64,000 nt of DNA from Gordius sp. MW1 (lineage: Eukaryota > Nematomorpha > Gordioida > Gordea > Gordiidae). A program made the position numbers and the translations under genes. The notes under the pieces are model-generated. The model worked only from the letters and a program-made list of their open reading frames with translations, had not been told where the DNA came from and made no database searches. Shown in pieces: positions 32,401 to 48,187 of the stretch. How positions within the stretch are numbered: the stretch's first letter is position 1; each line of letters starts with the position of its first letter. The stretch spans positions 310,001 to 374,000 of the forward strand of contig OZ038530.1 in NCBI GenBank assembly GCA_964036665.1, written 5' to 3'.

Positions 32401-35400
32401 CAATTTTTGGGTCTCGCTTTTTGTTGTCCGTCCGTTGTCCGTCCGTGTCCGTCAGTTGTCCGTCCGTGTCTGTCCGTGACCGTCCGTTGTCCGTCCGTCC
32501 TTCCAACGTAAATAATGCTTAGATAGCAAATTAAAGCCACATTATTTATTTTTTAATTGCTATGCAATTTATGTGTCTCGCTTTTTGTTGTCCGTCCGTT
32601 GTCCGTCCGTGTCCGTCCGTGTCCGTCCGTGACCGTCCGTGACCGTCCGTGTCCGTCCGTGTCCGTCCGTGACCGTCCGTGACCATCCGTGACCGTCCGT
32701 GACCGTCCGTGACCATCCGTAACCTTCCGTGACCGTCCGTTGTCCGTCCGTCCTTCCAACGTAAATAATGCTTAGATAGCAAATTAAAGCCACATTATTT
32801 ATTTTTTAATTGCTATGCAATTTTTGGGTCTCGCTTTTTGTTGTCCGTCCGTTGTCCGTCCGTGTCCGTCCGTGTCCGTCCGTGTCCGTCCGTGTCCGTC
32901 CGTGACCGTCCGTGACCATCCGTGACCATCCGTGACCGTCCGTGACCGTCCGTGACCATCCGTGACCATCCGTGATAGTCCGTGACCATCCGTGACCATC
33001 CGTGACAGTCCGTGACCATCCGTGACCGTCCGTGACCATCCGTGACCATCCGTGATAGTCCGTGACCGTCCGTGACCATCCGTGACCGTCCGTGACCATC
33101 CGTGTCCGTCCGTGTTCGTCCGTCCTTCCAACGTAAATAATGCTTAGATAGCAAATTAAAGCCGAATTATTTATTTTTTAATTGATATGCAATTTATGGG
33201 CTCGCTTTTTGTTGTCCGTCCGTTGTCCGTCCGTGACCGTCCGTGACCGTCCGTGACCGTCCGTGACCATCCGTGACCATCCGTGATAGTCCGTGACCGT
33301 CCGTGACCATCCGTGACCGTCCGTGACCATCCGTGTCCGTCCGTGTTCGTCCGTCCTTCCAACGTAAATAATGCTTAGATAGCAAATTAAAGCCGAATTA
33401 TTTATTTTTTAATTGATATGCAATTTATGGGCTCGCTTTTTGTTGTCCGTCCGTTGTCCGTCCGTCACCGTCCGTGACCGTTCGTGTCCGTCCGTGTCCG
33501 TCCGTGACCGTCCGTGACCATCCGTGACCATCCGTGACCGTCCGTGACGATCCGTGACCATCCGTGACGGTCCGTGTCCGTCCGTTGTCCGTCCGTCCTT
33601 CCAACGTAAATAATGCTTAGATAGATATCAAATTAAAGCCAAATTTTTAATTTTTTTAATTGCTACTCAATTTATGGGCTCGCTTTTTGTTGTCCGTCCG
33701 TGACCGTCCGTGTCCGTCCGTGACCGTCCGTTGTCCGTCCGTCCTTATAACGTAAATAATGCTTAGATAGCAAATTAAAGCCACACTATTTATTTTTTAA
33801 TTGCTATGCAATTTATGTGTCTCGCTTTTTGTTGTCCGTTAAATAATGCTTAGATAGATATCAAATTAAAGCCAAATTATTTATTTTTTTAATTGCTCTG
33901 CAATTTATGGGCTCGCTTTTTGTTGTCCGTCCGTTGTGCGTCCGTGTCCGTCAGTTGTCCGTCCGTGTCTGTCCGTGACCGTCCGTTGTCCGTCCGTCCT
34001 TCCAACGTAAATAATGCTTAGATAGCAAATTAAAGCCACATTATTTATTTTTTAATTGCTATGCAATTTATGTGTCTCGCTTTTTGTTGTCCGTCCGTTG
34101 TCCGTCCGTGACCATCCGTAACCCTCCGTGACCGTCCGTGACCATCCGTGACCGTCCGTGACCGTCCGTGACCATCCGTGAGCGTCCGTGACCGTCCGTG
34201 ACCATCCGTGATAGTCCGTGACCATCCGTGACCATACGTGACCGTCCGTTGTTTGTCCGTGTCCGTCCGTCCTGCCCAACGTAAATAATGCTTAGATAGA
34301 TATCAAATTAAAGCCAAATTATTTATTTTTTAATTGCTATGCAATTTTTGGGTCTTGCTTTTTGTTGTCCGTCCGTTGTCCGTCCGTGACCATCCGTGAC
34401 CATCCGTGACCGTCCGTGACCATCCGTGACCGTCCGTGACCGTCCGTGACCATCCGTGAGCGTCCGTGACCATCCGTGATAGTCACTGACCATCCGTGAC
34501 CATCCGTCCTTCCAACCTAAATAATGCTTAGATAGCAAATTAAAGCCAAATTATTTATTTTTTAATTGCTATGCAATTTATGGGCTCGCTTTATGTTGTC
34601 CGTCCGTGTCCGTCCGTGTCCGTCCGTGTCCGTCCGTGTCCGTCCGTGACCGTCCGTGACCATCCGTGACCATCCGTGACCGTCCGTGACCGTCCGTGAC
34701 CATCCGTGACCATCCGTGATAGTCCGTGACCATCCGTGACCATCCGTGACAGTCCGTGACCATCCGTGACCGTCCGTGACCATCCGTGACCATCCGTGAT
34801 AGTCCGTGACCGTCCGTGACCATCCGTGACCGTCCGTGACCGTCCGTGATCATCCGTGTCCGTCCGTGTTCGTCCGTCCTTCAAACGTAAATAATGCTTA
34901 GATAGCAAATTAAAGCCGAATTATTTATTTTTTAATTGATATGCAATTTATGGGCTCGCTTTTTGTTGTCCGTCCGTTGTCCGTCCGTGACCGTCCGTGA
35001 CCGTTCGTGTCCGTTCGTGTCCGTCCGTGACCGTCCGTGACCATCCGTGACCATCCGTGACCGTCCGTGACGATCCGTGACCATCCGTGACGGTCCGTGT
35101 CCGTCCGTTGTCCGTCCGTCCTTCCAACGTAAATAATGCTTAGATAGATATCAAATTAAAGCCAAATTTTTAATTTTTTTAATTGCTACTCAATTTATGG
35201 GCTCGCTTTTTGTTGTCCGTCCGTGACCGTCCGTGTCCGTCCGTGACCGTCCGTTGTCCGTCCGTCCTTATAACGTAAATAATGCTTAGATAGCAAATTA
35301 AAGCCACACTATTTATTTTTTAATTGCTATGCAATTTATGTGTCTCGCTTTTTGTTGTCCGTTAAATAATGCTTAGATAGATATCAAATTAAAGCCAAAT

Positions 35401-38400
35401 TATTTATTTTTTTAATTGCTCTGCAATTTATGGGCTCGCTTTTTGTTGTCCGTCCGTTGTGCGTCCGTGTCCGTCAGTTGTCCGTCCGTGTCTGTCCGTG
35501 ACCGTCCGTTGTCCGTCCGTCCTTCCAACGTAAATAATGCTTAGATAGCAAATTAAAGCCACATTATTTATTTTTTAATTGCTATGCAATTTATGTGTCT
35601 CGCTTTTTGTTGTCCGTCCGTTGTCCGTCCGTGACCATCCGTAACCCTCCGTGACCGTCCGTGACTATCCGTGACCGTCCGTGACCGTCCGTGACCATCC
35701 GTGAGCGTCCGTGACCGTCCGTGACCATCCGTGATAGTCCGTGACCATCCGTGACCATACGTGACCGTCCGTTGTTTGTCCGTGTCCGTCCGTCCTGCCC
35801 AACGTAAATAATGCTTAGATAGATATCAAATTAAAGCCAAATTATTTATTTTTTAATTGCTATGCAATTTTTGGGTCTTGCTTTTTGTTGTCCGTCCGTT
35901 GTCCGTCCGTGACCATCCGTGACCATCCGTGACCGTCCGTGACCATCCGTGACCGTCCGTGACCGTCCGTGACCATCCGTGAGCGTCCGTGACCATCCGT
36001 GATAGTCACTGACCATCCGTGACCATCCGTCCTTCCAACCTAAATAATGCTTAGATAGCAAATTAAAGCCAAATTATTTATTTTTTAATTGCTATGCAAT
36101 TTATGGGCTCGCTTTATGTTGTCCGTACGTTGTCCGTCCGTGTCCGTCCGTCCTGCCCAACGTAAATAATGCTTAGATACATATCAAATTAAAGCCAAAA
36201 TGATTTATTTTTTAATTGCTCTGCAATATATGGGCTCGCTTGTGTCCGTCCCTGTCCGTCCGTGTCCGTCCGTGTCGTTCCGTGACCGTCCGTTACCGTC
36301 CGTGACCATCCGTAACTATCCGTGACCATCCGTGACCATCCGTGACCGTCCGTGACCATCCGTGACCGTTCGTGACCATCCGTGACCGTACGTGACCATC
36401 CGTGACCATCCGTGACCTTCCGTGACCATCCGTGACCGTCCGTGTCCATCCGTGACCATCCGTGACCTTCCGTGACAGTCCGTGACCATCCGTGACTATC
36501 TGTGACCATCCGTGACTATCCGTGCCGTTGTCCGTCCGTCCTTCCAACGTAAATAATGCTTAGATAGCAAATTAAAGCCAAATTATTTATTTTTTAATTG
36601 CTATGCAATTTTTGGGTCTCGCTTTTTGTTGTCCGTCCGTTGTGCGTCCGTGTCCGTCAGTTGTTCGTCCGTGTCTGTCCGTGACCGTTCGTTGTCCGTC
36701 CGTTCTTCCAACGTAAATAATGCTTAGATAGCAAATTAAAGCCACATTATTTATTTTTTAATTGCTATGCAATTTATGTGTCTCGCTTTTTGTTGTCCGT
36801 CCGTTGTCCGTCCGTGACCATCCGTAACCTTCCGTGACCGTCCGTGTCCGTCCGTGTCCATCCGTGACCGTCCGTTGTCCGTCCGTCCTTCCAACGTAAA
36901 TAATGCTTAGATAGCAAATTAAAGCCACATTATTTATTTTTTAATTGCTATGCAATTTTTGGGTCTCGCTTTTTGTTGTCCGTCCGTTGTCCGTCCGTGT
37001 TCGTCCGTGTCCGTCCGTGACCGTCCGTGACCGTCCGTGTCCGTCCGTGTCCGTCCGTGTCCGTCCGTGACCGTCCGTGACCATCCGTGACCGTCCGTGA
37101 CCGTCCGTGACCGTCCGTGACCATCCGTGACCATCCGTGACCATCCGTGACCGTCCGTGACCATCCGTGACTATCCGTGACCGTCCGTGACCGTCCGTGA
37201 CCATCCGTGACCATCCGTGACTATCCGTGTCCGTCCGTTGTCCGTCCGTCCTTCCAACGTAAATAATGCTTAGATAGCAAATTAAAGCCAAATTATTTAT
37301 TTTTTAATTGCTTGGCAATTTTTGGGTCTCGCTTTTTGTTGTCCGTCAGTTGTGCGTCCGTGTCCGTCCGTCCTGCCCAACGTAAATAATGCTTAGATAC
37401 ATATAAAATTAAAGCCAAAATGATTTATTTTTTAATTGCTCTGCAATATATGATCTCGCTTGTGTCCGTCCCTGTCCGTCCGTGTCCGTCCGTGTCGTTC
37501 CGTGACCGTCCGTGACCGTCCGTGACCATCCGTGACCGTCCGTGACCATCCGTGACCATCCGTGACCTTCCGTGACCATCCGTGACCGTCCGTGTCCATC
37601 CGTGACCATCCGTGACCGTCCGTGACCGTCCGTGACCATCCGTGACTATCCGTGACCGTCCGTGACCATCCGTGACCATCCGTGACTATCCGTGTCCGTC
37701 CGTTGTCCGTCCGTCCTTCCAACGTAAATAATGCTTAGATAGCAAATTAAAGCCAAATTATTTATTTTTTAATTGCTTGGCAATTTTTGGGTCTCGCTTT
37801 TTGTTGTCCGTCAGTTGTGCGTCCGTGTCCGTCAGTTGTCCGTCCGTGTCTGTCCGTGACCGTCTGTTGTCCGTCCGTCCTTCCAACGTAAATAATGCTT
37901 AGATAGCAAATTAAAGCCAAATTATTTATTTTTTAATTGCTATGCAATTTTTGGTTTTTGGTCCGTCCGTGACCGTCCGTGTCCGTCCGTCACTGTCCGT
38001 TGTCCGTCCGTCCTTCCAACGTAAATAATGCTTAGATAAAATTAAAGCCACACTATTTATTTTTTAATTGCTATGCAATTTATGTGTCTCGCTTTTTGTT
38101 GTCCGTTAAATAATGCTTAGATAGATATCAAATTAAAGCCAAATTATTTATTTTTTTAATTGCTCTGCAATTTATGGGCTCGCTTTTTGTTGTCCGTCCG
38201 TTGTGCGTCCGTGTCCGTCAGTTGTCCGTCCGTGTCTGTCCGTGACCGTCCGTTGTCCGTCCGTCCTTCCAACGTAAATAATGCTTAGATAGCAAATTAA
38301 AGCCACATTATTTATTTTTTAATTGCTATGCAATTTATGTGTCTCGTAGTTTGTTGTCCGTCCGTTGTCCGTCCGTGACCATCCGTAACCCTCCGTGACC

Positions 38401-41400
38401 GTCCGTGTCCGTCCGTGTCCATCCGTGACCGTCCGTTGTTTGTCCGTGTCCGTCCGTCCTGCCCAACGTAAATAATGCTTAGATAGATATCAAATTAAAG
38501 CCAAATTATTTATTTTTTAATTGCTATGCAATTTTTGGGTCTTGCTTTTTGTTGTCCGTCCGTTGTCCGTCCGTGACCATCCGTGACCATTCGTGACCGT
38601 CCGTGACCATCCGTGACCGTCCGTGACCGTCCGTGACCATCCGTGAGCGTCCGTGACCGTCCGTGACCATCCGTGATAGTCCGTGACAATCCGTGACCAT
38701 CCGTGACCGTCCGGGACCATCCGTGACCGTCCGTGACCATTCGTGACCGTCCGTGTCCCGTGTCCGTCCGTCCTTCCAACGTAAATAATGCTTAGATAGC
38801 AAATTAAAGCCAAATTATTTATTTTTTAATTGCTATGCAATTTATGGGCTCGCTTTTTGTTGTCCTACCGTGACCATCCGTGACCATCCGTGACCGTCCG
38901 TGACCATCCGTGACCGTCCGTGACCGTCCGTGACCGTCCGTGACCATCCGTGACCGTCCGTGACTATCCGTGACCATCCGTGACCGTCCGTCCTTCCAAC
39001 GTAAATAATGCTTAGATAGCAAATTAAAGCCAAATTATTTATTTTTTAATTGCTATGCAATTTATGGGCTCGCTTTTTGTTGTCCGTCCGTTGTCCGTCC
39101 GTGACGATCCGTGACCGTCCGTCCTTCCAACCTAAATAATGCTTAAATAGCAAATTAAAGCCAAATTATTTATTTTTTAATTGCTATGCAATTTATGGGC
39201 TCGCTTTATGTTGTCCGTACGTTGTCCGTCCGTGTCCGTCCGTCCTGCCCAACGTAAATAATGCTTAGATACATATCAAATTAAAGCCAAAATGATTTAT
39301 TTTTTAATTGCTCTGCAATATATGGGCTCGCTTGTGTCCGTCCTTGTCCGTCCGTGTCCGTCCGTGTCGTTCCGTGACCGTCCGTTACCGTCCGTGACCA
39401 TCCGTGACTATCCATGACCATCCGTGACCGTCCGTGACCATCCGTGACTGTCCGTGACCATCCGTGACCGTCCGTGACCATCCGTGACCATCCGTGACCT
39501 TCCGTGACCATCCGTGACCGTCCGTGTCCATCCGTGACCATCCGTGACCTTCCATGACAGTCCGTGACCATCCGTGACCGTCCGTGACCGTCCGTGACCA
39601 TCCGTGACCATTTGTGACTATCCGTGTCCGTCCGTTGTCCGTCCGTCCTTCCAACGTAAATAATGCTTAGATAGCAAATTAAAGCCAAATTATTTATTTT
39701 TTAATTGCTATGCAATTTATGTGTCTCGCTTTTTGTTGTCCGTCCGTTGTCCGTTCGTGACCATCCGTAACCTTCCGTGACCGTCCGTGTCCGTCCGTGT
39801 CCATCCGTGACCGTCCGTTGTCCGTCCGTCCTTCCAACGTAAATAATGCTTAGATAGCAAATTAAAGCCACATTATTTATTTTTTAATTGTTATGCAATT
39901 TATGGGCTCGGTTTTTGTTGTCCATCCGTTGTCCGTCCGTGACCATCCGTGACCGTCCGTGACCGTCCGTGTCCATCCGTGTCCATCCGTGACCGTCCGT
40001 TGTCCGTCTGTCCTTCCAACGTAAATAATGCTTAGATAGCAAATTAAAGCCAAATTATTTATTTTTTGGGTCTCGCTTTTTGTTGTCCGTCCGTTGTCCG
40101 TCCGTGTCCGTCTGTGACCGTCCGTGTCCGTCCGTGTCCGTCCGTGACCGTCTGTGTCCGTCCGTGTCCGTTCATGACCGTCCGTGACCATCCGTGACCA
40201 TCCGTGACCATCCGTGACCATCCGTGACCATCCGTGACGGTCCGTGTCCGTCCGTTGTTTGTCCGTCCTTCCAACGTAAATAATGCTTAGATAGATATCA
40301 AATTAAAGCCAAATTATTTATTTTTTTAATTGCTATGCAATTTATGGGCTCGCTTTTTGTTGTCCGTCCGTTGTCCGTCCGTCACCATCCGTAACCTTCC
40401 GTGACCGTCCGTGTCCGTCCGTGTCCATCCATGACCGGCCGTTGTCCGTCCGTCCTTCCAACGTAAATAATGCTTAGATAGCAAATTAAAGCCACATTAT
40501 TTATTTTTTAATTGCTATGCAATTTTTGGGTCTCGCTTTTTGTTGTCCGTCCATTGTCCGTCCGTGTCCGTCCGTGTCCGTCCGTGACCGTCCGTGTCTG
40601 TCCGTGTCCGTCCGTGACCGTCCGTGACCATCCGTGACCGTCCGTGACCGTCCGTGACCATCCGTGATAGTCCGTGACCATCCGTGACCATCCGTGACCA
40701 TCCGTGACCGTCCGTGACCATCCGTGACCGTCCGTGACCGTCCGTGACCATCCGTGATAGTCCGTGACCGTCCGTGACCATCTGTGACCGTCCGTGACCA
40801 TCTGTGACCGTCCGTGACCATCCGTGACCGTCCGTGACCATCCGTGTCCGTCCGTGTTCGTCCGTCCTTCCAACGTAAATAATGCTTAGATAGCAAATTA
40901 AAGCCGAATTATTTATTTTTTAATTGCTATGCAATTTATGGGCTCGCTTTTTGTTGTCCGTCCGTGACCATCCGTGACCGTCCGTGCCATCCGTGACCGT
41001 CCGTGACCATCCGTGACCATCCGTGACCGTCCGTGACCATCCGTGACCGTCCGTGACCGTCCGTGACCGTCCGTGACCATCCGTGACCGTCCGTGACTAT
41101 CCGTGACCGTCCGTGACCATCCGTGACCGTCCGTGACCATCCGTGACCATACGTGACCGTCCGTGACAATCCGTGACCATCCGTGACCGTCCGTCCTTCC
41201 AACGTAAATAATGCTTAGATAGCAAATTAAAGCAAATTATTTATTTTTTAATTGCTATGCAATTTATGGGCTCGCTTTTTGTTGTCCGTCCGTTGTCCGT
41301 CCGTGACGATCAGTGACGATCCGTGACCGTCCGTCCTTCCAACCTAAATAATGCTTAGATAGCAAATTAAAGCCAAATTATTTATTTTTTAATTGCTATG

Positions 41401-44400
41401 CAATTTATGGGCTCGCTTTTTGTTGTCCGTACGTTGTCCGTCCGTGTCCGTCCGTCCTGCCCAACGTAAATAATGCTTAGATACATATCAAATTAGAGCC
41501 AAAATGATTTATTTTTTAATTGCTCTGCAATATATGGGCTCGCTTGTGTCCGTCCCTGTCCGTCCGTGTCCGTCCGTGTCGTTCCGTGACCGTCCGTTAC
41601 CGTCCGTGACCATCCGTGACTATCCGTGACCATCCGTGACCATCCGTGACCATCCGTGACCATCCGTGACCAGCCGTGACCGTCCGTGACCATCCGTGAC
41701 CGTCCGTGTCTGTCCGTGTCCGTCCGTGACGATCCGTGACCATCCGTAACCGTCCGTGACGATCCGTGACCATCCGTGACGGTCCGTGTCCGTCCGTTGT
41801 CCGTCCGTCCTTCCAACGTAAATAATGCTTAGATAGATATCAAATTAAAGCCAAATTATTTATTTTTTTAATTGCTATGCAATTTATGGGCTCGCTTTTT
41901 GTTGTCCGTCCGTTGTGCGTCCGTGTCCGTCAGTTGTTCGTCCGTGTCTGTCCGTGACCGTTCGTTGTCCGTCCGTTCTTTCAACGTAAATAATGCTTAG
42001 ATAGCAAATTAAAGCCACATTATTTATTTTTTAATTGCTATGCAATTTATGGGCTCGCTTTTTGTTGTCCATCCGTTGTCCGTCCGTGACCATCCGTGAC
42101 CGTCCGTGACCATCCGTGACCGTCCGTGACCATCCGTGACCATCCGTGACCATCCGTGACCGTCCGTGTCCGTCCGTTGTCCGTCCGTCCTTCCAACGTA
42201 AATAATGCTTAGATAGATATCAAATTAAAGCCAAATTATTTATTTTTTAATTGCTATGCAATTTATGTGTCTCGCTTTTTGTTGTCCGTTCGTTGTCCGT
42301 CCGTGACCATCCGTGACCATCTGTGACCGTCCAGGACCTTCCGTGACCGTCCGTAAATAATGCTTAGATAGCAAATTAAAGCCAAACTATTTATTTTTTA
42401 ATTGCTATGCAATTTATGGGCTCGCTTTTTGTTGTCCGTCCGTTGTCCGTCCGTGACGATCCGTGACCGTCGGTCCTTCCAACGTAAATAATGCTTAGAT
42501 AGCAAATTAAAGCCAAATTAATTATTTTTTAATTGATATGCAATTTATGGGCTCGCTTTTTGATGTCCGTCCGTTGTCCGTCCGTGACCATCCGTGACCA
42601 TCCGTGACCGTCCGTGACCATCCGTGACCGTCCGTGACCATCCGTGACCATCCGTGACCGTCCGTGACCGTCCGTAATCATTCGTTACTATCCGTCACCG
42701 TCCGTGACCATCCGTGACGGTCCGTGTCCGTCCGTTGTCCGTCCGTCCTTCCAACGTAAATAATGCTTAGATAGATATCAAATTAAAGCCAAATTATTTA
42801 TTTTTGTAATAGCTATGCAATTTATGGGCTCGCTTTTTGTTGTCCGTCCGTTGTCCGTCCGTGACCATCCGTAACCTTCCGTGACCGTCCGTGTCCGTCC
42901 GTGTCCATCCGTGACCGACCGTTGTCCGTCCGTCCTTCCAACGTAAATAATGCTTAGATAGCAAATTAAAGCCACATTATTTATTTTTTAATTGCTATGC
43001 AATTTTTGGGTCTCGCTTTTTGTTGTCCGTCCATTGTCCGTCCGTGTCCGTCCGTGACCGTCCGTGTCCGTCCGTGTCCGTCCGTGACCGTCTGTGTCCG
43101 TCCGTGACCGTCTGTGTCCGTCCGTGTCCGTTCGTGACCGTCCGTGAACATCCGTGACCATCCGTGACCGTCCGTGACGATCCGTGACCATCCGTGACGG
43201 TCCGTGTCCGTCGGTTGTCCGTCCGTCCTTCCAACGTAAATAATGCTTAGATAGATATCAAATTAAAGCCAAATTATTTATTTTTTTAATAGCTATGCAA
43301 TTTATGGGCTCGCTTTTTGTTGTCCGTCCGTTGTCCGTCCGTGACCATCCGTAACCTTCCGTGACCGTCCGTGTCCGTCCGTGTCCATCCGTGACCGGCC
43401 GTTGTCCGTCCGTCCTTCCAACGTAAATAATGCTTAGATAGCAAATTAAAGCCACATTATTTAATTTTTAATTGCTATGCAATTTTTGGGTCTCGCTTTT
43501 TGTTGTCCGTCCATTGTCCGTCCGTGTCCGTCCGTGTCCGTCCGTGACCGTCCGTGTCCGTCCGTGACCGTCCGTGACCGTCCGTGACCGTCCGTGTCCG
43601 TCCGTGACCGTCCGTGACCATCCGTGACCATCCGTGACCGTCCGTGACCATCCGTGACCGTCCGTGACCATCCGTGACCGTCCGTGACCGTCCGTGACCA
43701 TCCGTGATAGTCCGTGACCGTCCGTGTCCATCTGTGACCGTCCGTGACCATCTGTGACCGTCCGTGACCATCCGTGACCGTCCGTGACCATCCGTGTCCG
43801 TCCGTGTTCGTCCGTCCTTCCAACGTAAATAATGCTTAGATAGCAAATTAAAGCCGAATTATTTATTTTTTAATTGCTATGCAATTTATGGGCTCGCTTT
43901 TTGTTGTCCGTCCGTGACCATCCGTGACCATCCGTGACCGTCCGTGCCATCCGTGACCGTCCGTGACCATCCGTGACCGTCCGTGACCGTCCGTGACCAT
44001 CCGTGACCGTCCGTAACCGTCCGTGACCATCCGTGACCGTCCGTGACTATCCGTGACCGTCCGTGACCATCCGTGACCGTCCGTGACCATCCGTGACCAT
44101 ACGTGACCGTCCGTGACAATCCGTGACCATCCGTGACCGTCCGTCCTTCCAACGTAAATAATGCTTAGATAGCAAATTAAAGCCAAATTATTTATTTTTT
44201 AATTGCTATGCTATTTATGGGCTCGCTTTTTGTTGTCCGTCCGTTGTCCGTCCGTGACGATCAGTGACGATCCGTGACCGTCCGTCCTTCCAACCTAAAT
44301 AATGCTTAGATAGCAAATTAAAGCCAAATTATTAATTTTTTAATTGCTATGCAATTTATGGGCTCGCTTTTTGTTGTCCGTACGTTGTCCGTCCGTGTCC

Positions 44401-46053
44401 GTCCGTCCTGCCCAACGTAAATAATGCTTAGATACATATCAAATTAGAGCCAAAATGATTTATTTTTTAATTGCTCTGCAATATATGGGCTCGCTTGTGT
44501 CCGTCCGTGTCCGTCCGTGTCGTTCCGTGACCGTCCGTTACCGTCCGTGACCATCCGTGACTATCCGTGACCATCCGTGACCATCCGTGACCATCCGTGA
44601 CCATCCGTGACCAGCCGTGACCGTCCGTGACCATCCGTGACCGTCCGTGTCTGTCCGTGTCCGTCCGTGAACATCCGTGACCGTCCGTGACCGTCCGTGA
44701 CCATCCGTGACCATCCGTGACCGTCCGTGTCCGTCCGTTGTCCGTCCGTCCTTCCAACGTAAATAATGCTTAGATAGATATCAAATTAAAGCCAAATTAT
44801 TTATTTTTTAATTGCTATGCAATTTATGTGTCTCGCTTTTTGTTGTCCGTTCGTTGTCCGTCCGTGACCATCCGTGACCATCTGTGACCGTCCGTGACCT
44901 TCCGTGACCGTCCGTAAATAATGCTTAGATAGCAAATTAAAGCCAAACTATTTATTTTTTAATTGCTATGCAATTTATGGGCTCGCTTTTTGTTGTCCGT
45001 CCGTTGTCCGTCCGTGACGATCCGTGACCGTCGGTCCTTCCAACGTAAATAATGCTTAGATAGCAAATTAAAGCCAAATTATTTATTTTTTAATTGATAT
45101 GCAATTTATGGGCTCGCTTTTTGATGTCCGTCCGTTGTCCGTCCGTGACCATCCGTGACCATCCGTGACCGTCCGTGACCATCCGTGACCGTCCGTGACT
45201 ATCCGTGACCGTCCGTGACCGTCCGTGACCATCCGTGACCGTCCGTGACCATCCGTGATAGTCCGTGACCATCCGTGACCGTCCGTGACCATCCGTGACC
45301 ATCCGTGACCGTCCGTAACCGTCCGTGACCATCCGTGACCGTCCGTGACTAGTGACCGTCCGTGTCCGTCCGTTGTCCGTCCGTCCTTCTAACGTAAATA
45401 ATGCTTAGATAGATATCAAATTAAAGCCAAATTATTTATTTTTTAATTGCTATGCAATTTATGTGTCTCGCTTTTTGTTGTCCGTCCGTTGTCCGTCCGT
45501 GACCGTCCGTGACCGTCCGTGACCGTCCGTGACCGTTCGTGACCGTTCGTGACCGTCCGTGACCGTCCGTGACCATCCGTGACCGTCCGTGACCGTCCGT
45601 GACTGTCCGTGACCATCCGTGACCGTCCGTGACCATCCGTGACCATCCGTGACCGTCCGTGACCGTCCGTAATCATTCGTTACTATCCGTCACCGTCCGT
45701 GACCGTCCGTGACCATACGTGACCGTCCGTGTCCGTCCGTCCTTCTAACGTAAATAATGCTTAGATAGATATCAAATTAAAGCCAAATTATTTATTTTTT
45801 AATTGCTATGCAATTTATGGGCTCGCTTTTTGTTGTCCGTCCGATGTCCGTCCGTGACGATCCGTGACCATCCGTGACCGTCCGTTCTTCCAACTTAAAT
45901 AATGCTTAGATAGCAAATTAAAGCCAAATTATTTATTTTTTAATTGCTATGCAATTTATGGGCTCGCTTTTTGTTGTCCGTCCGTTGTCCGTCCGTGATC
46001 ATCCGTGACCATCCGTGACCGTCCGTGACCATCCGTGACCGTCCGTGACCATC
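26474..46053 (+). repeat. Compound satellite, main forward block (19.6 kb)
   Basis: Uninterrupted spacer-plus-decamer units. From about 30.5 kb many spacers carry tgtgtctcgc or ttgggtctcgc in place of tgggctcgc, and many minisatellite runs begin with gtccgtccgtgtccg rather than pure decamers, so several unit subfamilies are intermixed. A 1,523-bp block (about 33.4-34.55 kb) is repeated at 34.95-36.1 kb. The 35.0-41.9 kb tract recurs at 56.8-64.0 kb. No gene or RNA is recognised. All minus-strand frames, whatever their start (MALICYLS, MLSKHYLRW or MEGRT), are the three frames of the same unit. Confidence 0.9.
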
Positions 46054-46062
46054 AGTACTTTA

Positions 46063-46176
46063 TTTGGTCCTTTACGAATTTGTACTCAGCCAAGCATCCT
46101 TCGCTCAAGAAGCGCAAAAAACGATATTCTTACTAATAAAGATGCTTGGCTCAGTACAAATTCGAAAAGGACCAAA
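46063..46176. repeat. Palindrome 1, 36-bp arms
   Basis: Arms 46063-46098 and 46141-46176 match at 34 of 36 positions when one is reverse complemented, with a 42-nt loop. The right arm contains cagtac and, 6 nt later, gaaaaggaccaaa, which resembles the sarcin-ricin loop region (agtacga-aaggacc) of large-subunit rRNA with a short insertion. If real, this is the 3' end of mitochondrial LSU rRNA converted into a palindrome. The resemblance is weak evidence only. Confidence 0.8.
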
Positions 46177-46262
46177 TCTGAAGGTGTAAATACACATATT
46201 AGAATCTTAATACAGAATACTAACTAATACTAACTAATACTCCCACCCACCCATACCCCCTT

Positions 46263-46280
46263 AAAGGGGCTTGCCCCTTT
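46263..46280. repeat. Small perfect hairpin
   Basis: aaaggggc-tt-gccccttt: 8-bp arms with a 2-nt loop. It lies just before the large cox1 palindrome. It could be a processing or pausing signal, but no direct evidence exists. Confidence 0.7.
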
Positions 46281-46350
46281 TAACATTTTTATTGTCGCGG
46301 AGACATTCACAGCCGCTGTGAATGTCTCCGCGACAATAAAAATGTTAAAA
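46278..46350. repeat. Palindrome 2, perfect 36-bp arms immediately upstream of cox1
   Basis: Arms 46278-46313 and 46315-46350 are perfect reverse complements around a single base. The right arm ends 2 nt before the cox1 ATG at 46353. Perfection over 36 bp implies a recent origin or active correction. The position suggests transcript punctuation in place of a tRNA, or a template-switch product. Confidence 0.9.
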
Positions 46351-46352
46351 AT

Positions 46353-47638
<1,286 letters not shown>

Positions 47639-48180
47639 AAACTTGTTGAAAAGGGGGATAGGTCATTTAGGATATATTGGGGAGTTTTTAGAGATATATT
47701 GGGGAGATTTTACTGGATGATAGGGGGCCGGGGAAAACCAACCTTCTCCCCGGTAAAATGTCGTATTATTAAACTAAAATCTCTCTCGTGTATAAACTTT
47801 ATTTCTATTACACAAATACAACCAAGAATAAATTAATTTATATCTAAAAGATATCCCCGTACTATCATAATGACTCAGGCATATTATCAGTGATACACAA
47901 TCATATATGGGGATAAAATAAATAATATCAGCGCGTCGGGGGGGGGATTTAATATGCGTACTAAACTTAATTAGAAAAGGAGAGACGTGTGGCGGCGGCG
48001 TCTATACCTTTTACAAACAAAGTAAACATCTGGCTTTGTCTTTGTATACTCGTATCTCCGGATAATATCTTCGTGTATGGGTACACGATATCTTTCCCTT
48101 TACCAAACTTGTATGCTCCCTCTGGGTGATGGGGGGGGGGTGTGAAAAATTTTCCGGTCTTAACATTAAAAATATCAAAC
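47639..48180. other. Mitochondrial non-coding region between cox1 and atp6
   Basis: About 540 bp with no ORF of note. It contains a direct repeat gatatattggggag (near 47673 and 47695), a hairpin with ccgggg and ccccgg arms near 47730-47755 nested in attttac/gtaaaat flanks, a 64-nt stem-bounded stretch (47852-47915, tatcccc...ggggata), and two G runs near 47940 and 48131. It could hold rRNA or tRNA remnants or a control region, but nothing is certain. Confidence 0.5.
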
Positions 48181-48187
48181 TAACTTC

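Noticed and set aside
47852..47915. 64-nt stretch with 7-bp ends (tatcccc/ggggata) as a mitochondrial tRNA.
   Set aside because: Neither strand gives a proper anticodon arm with a 7-nt loop; the best minus-strand fold needs a mismatch and a 9-nt loop. It may be a decayed tRNA, but it cannot be called.
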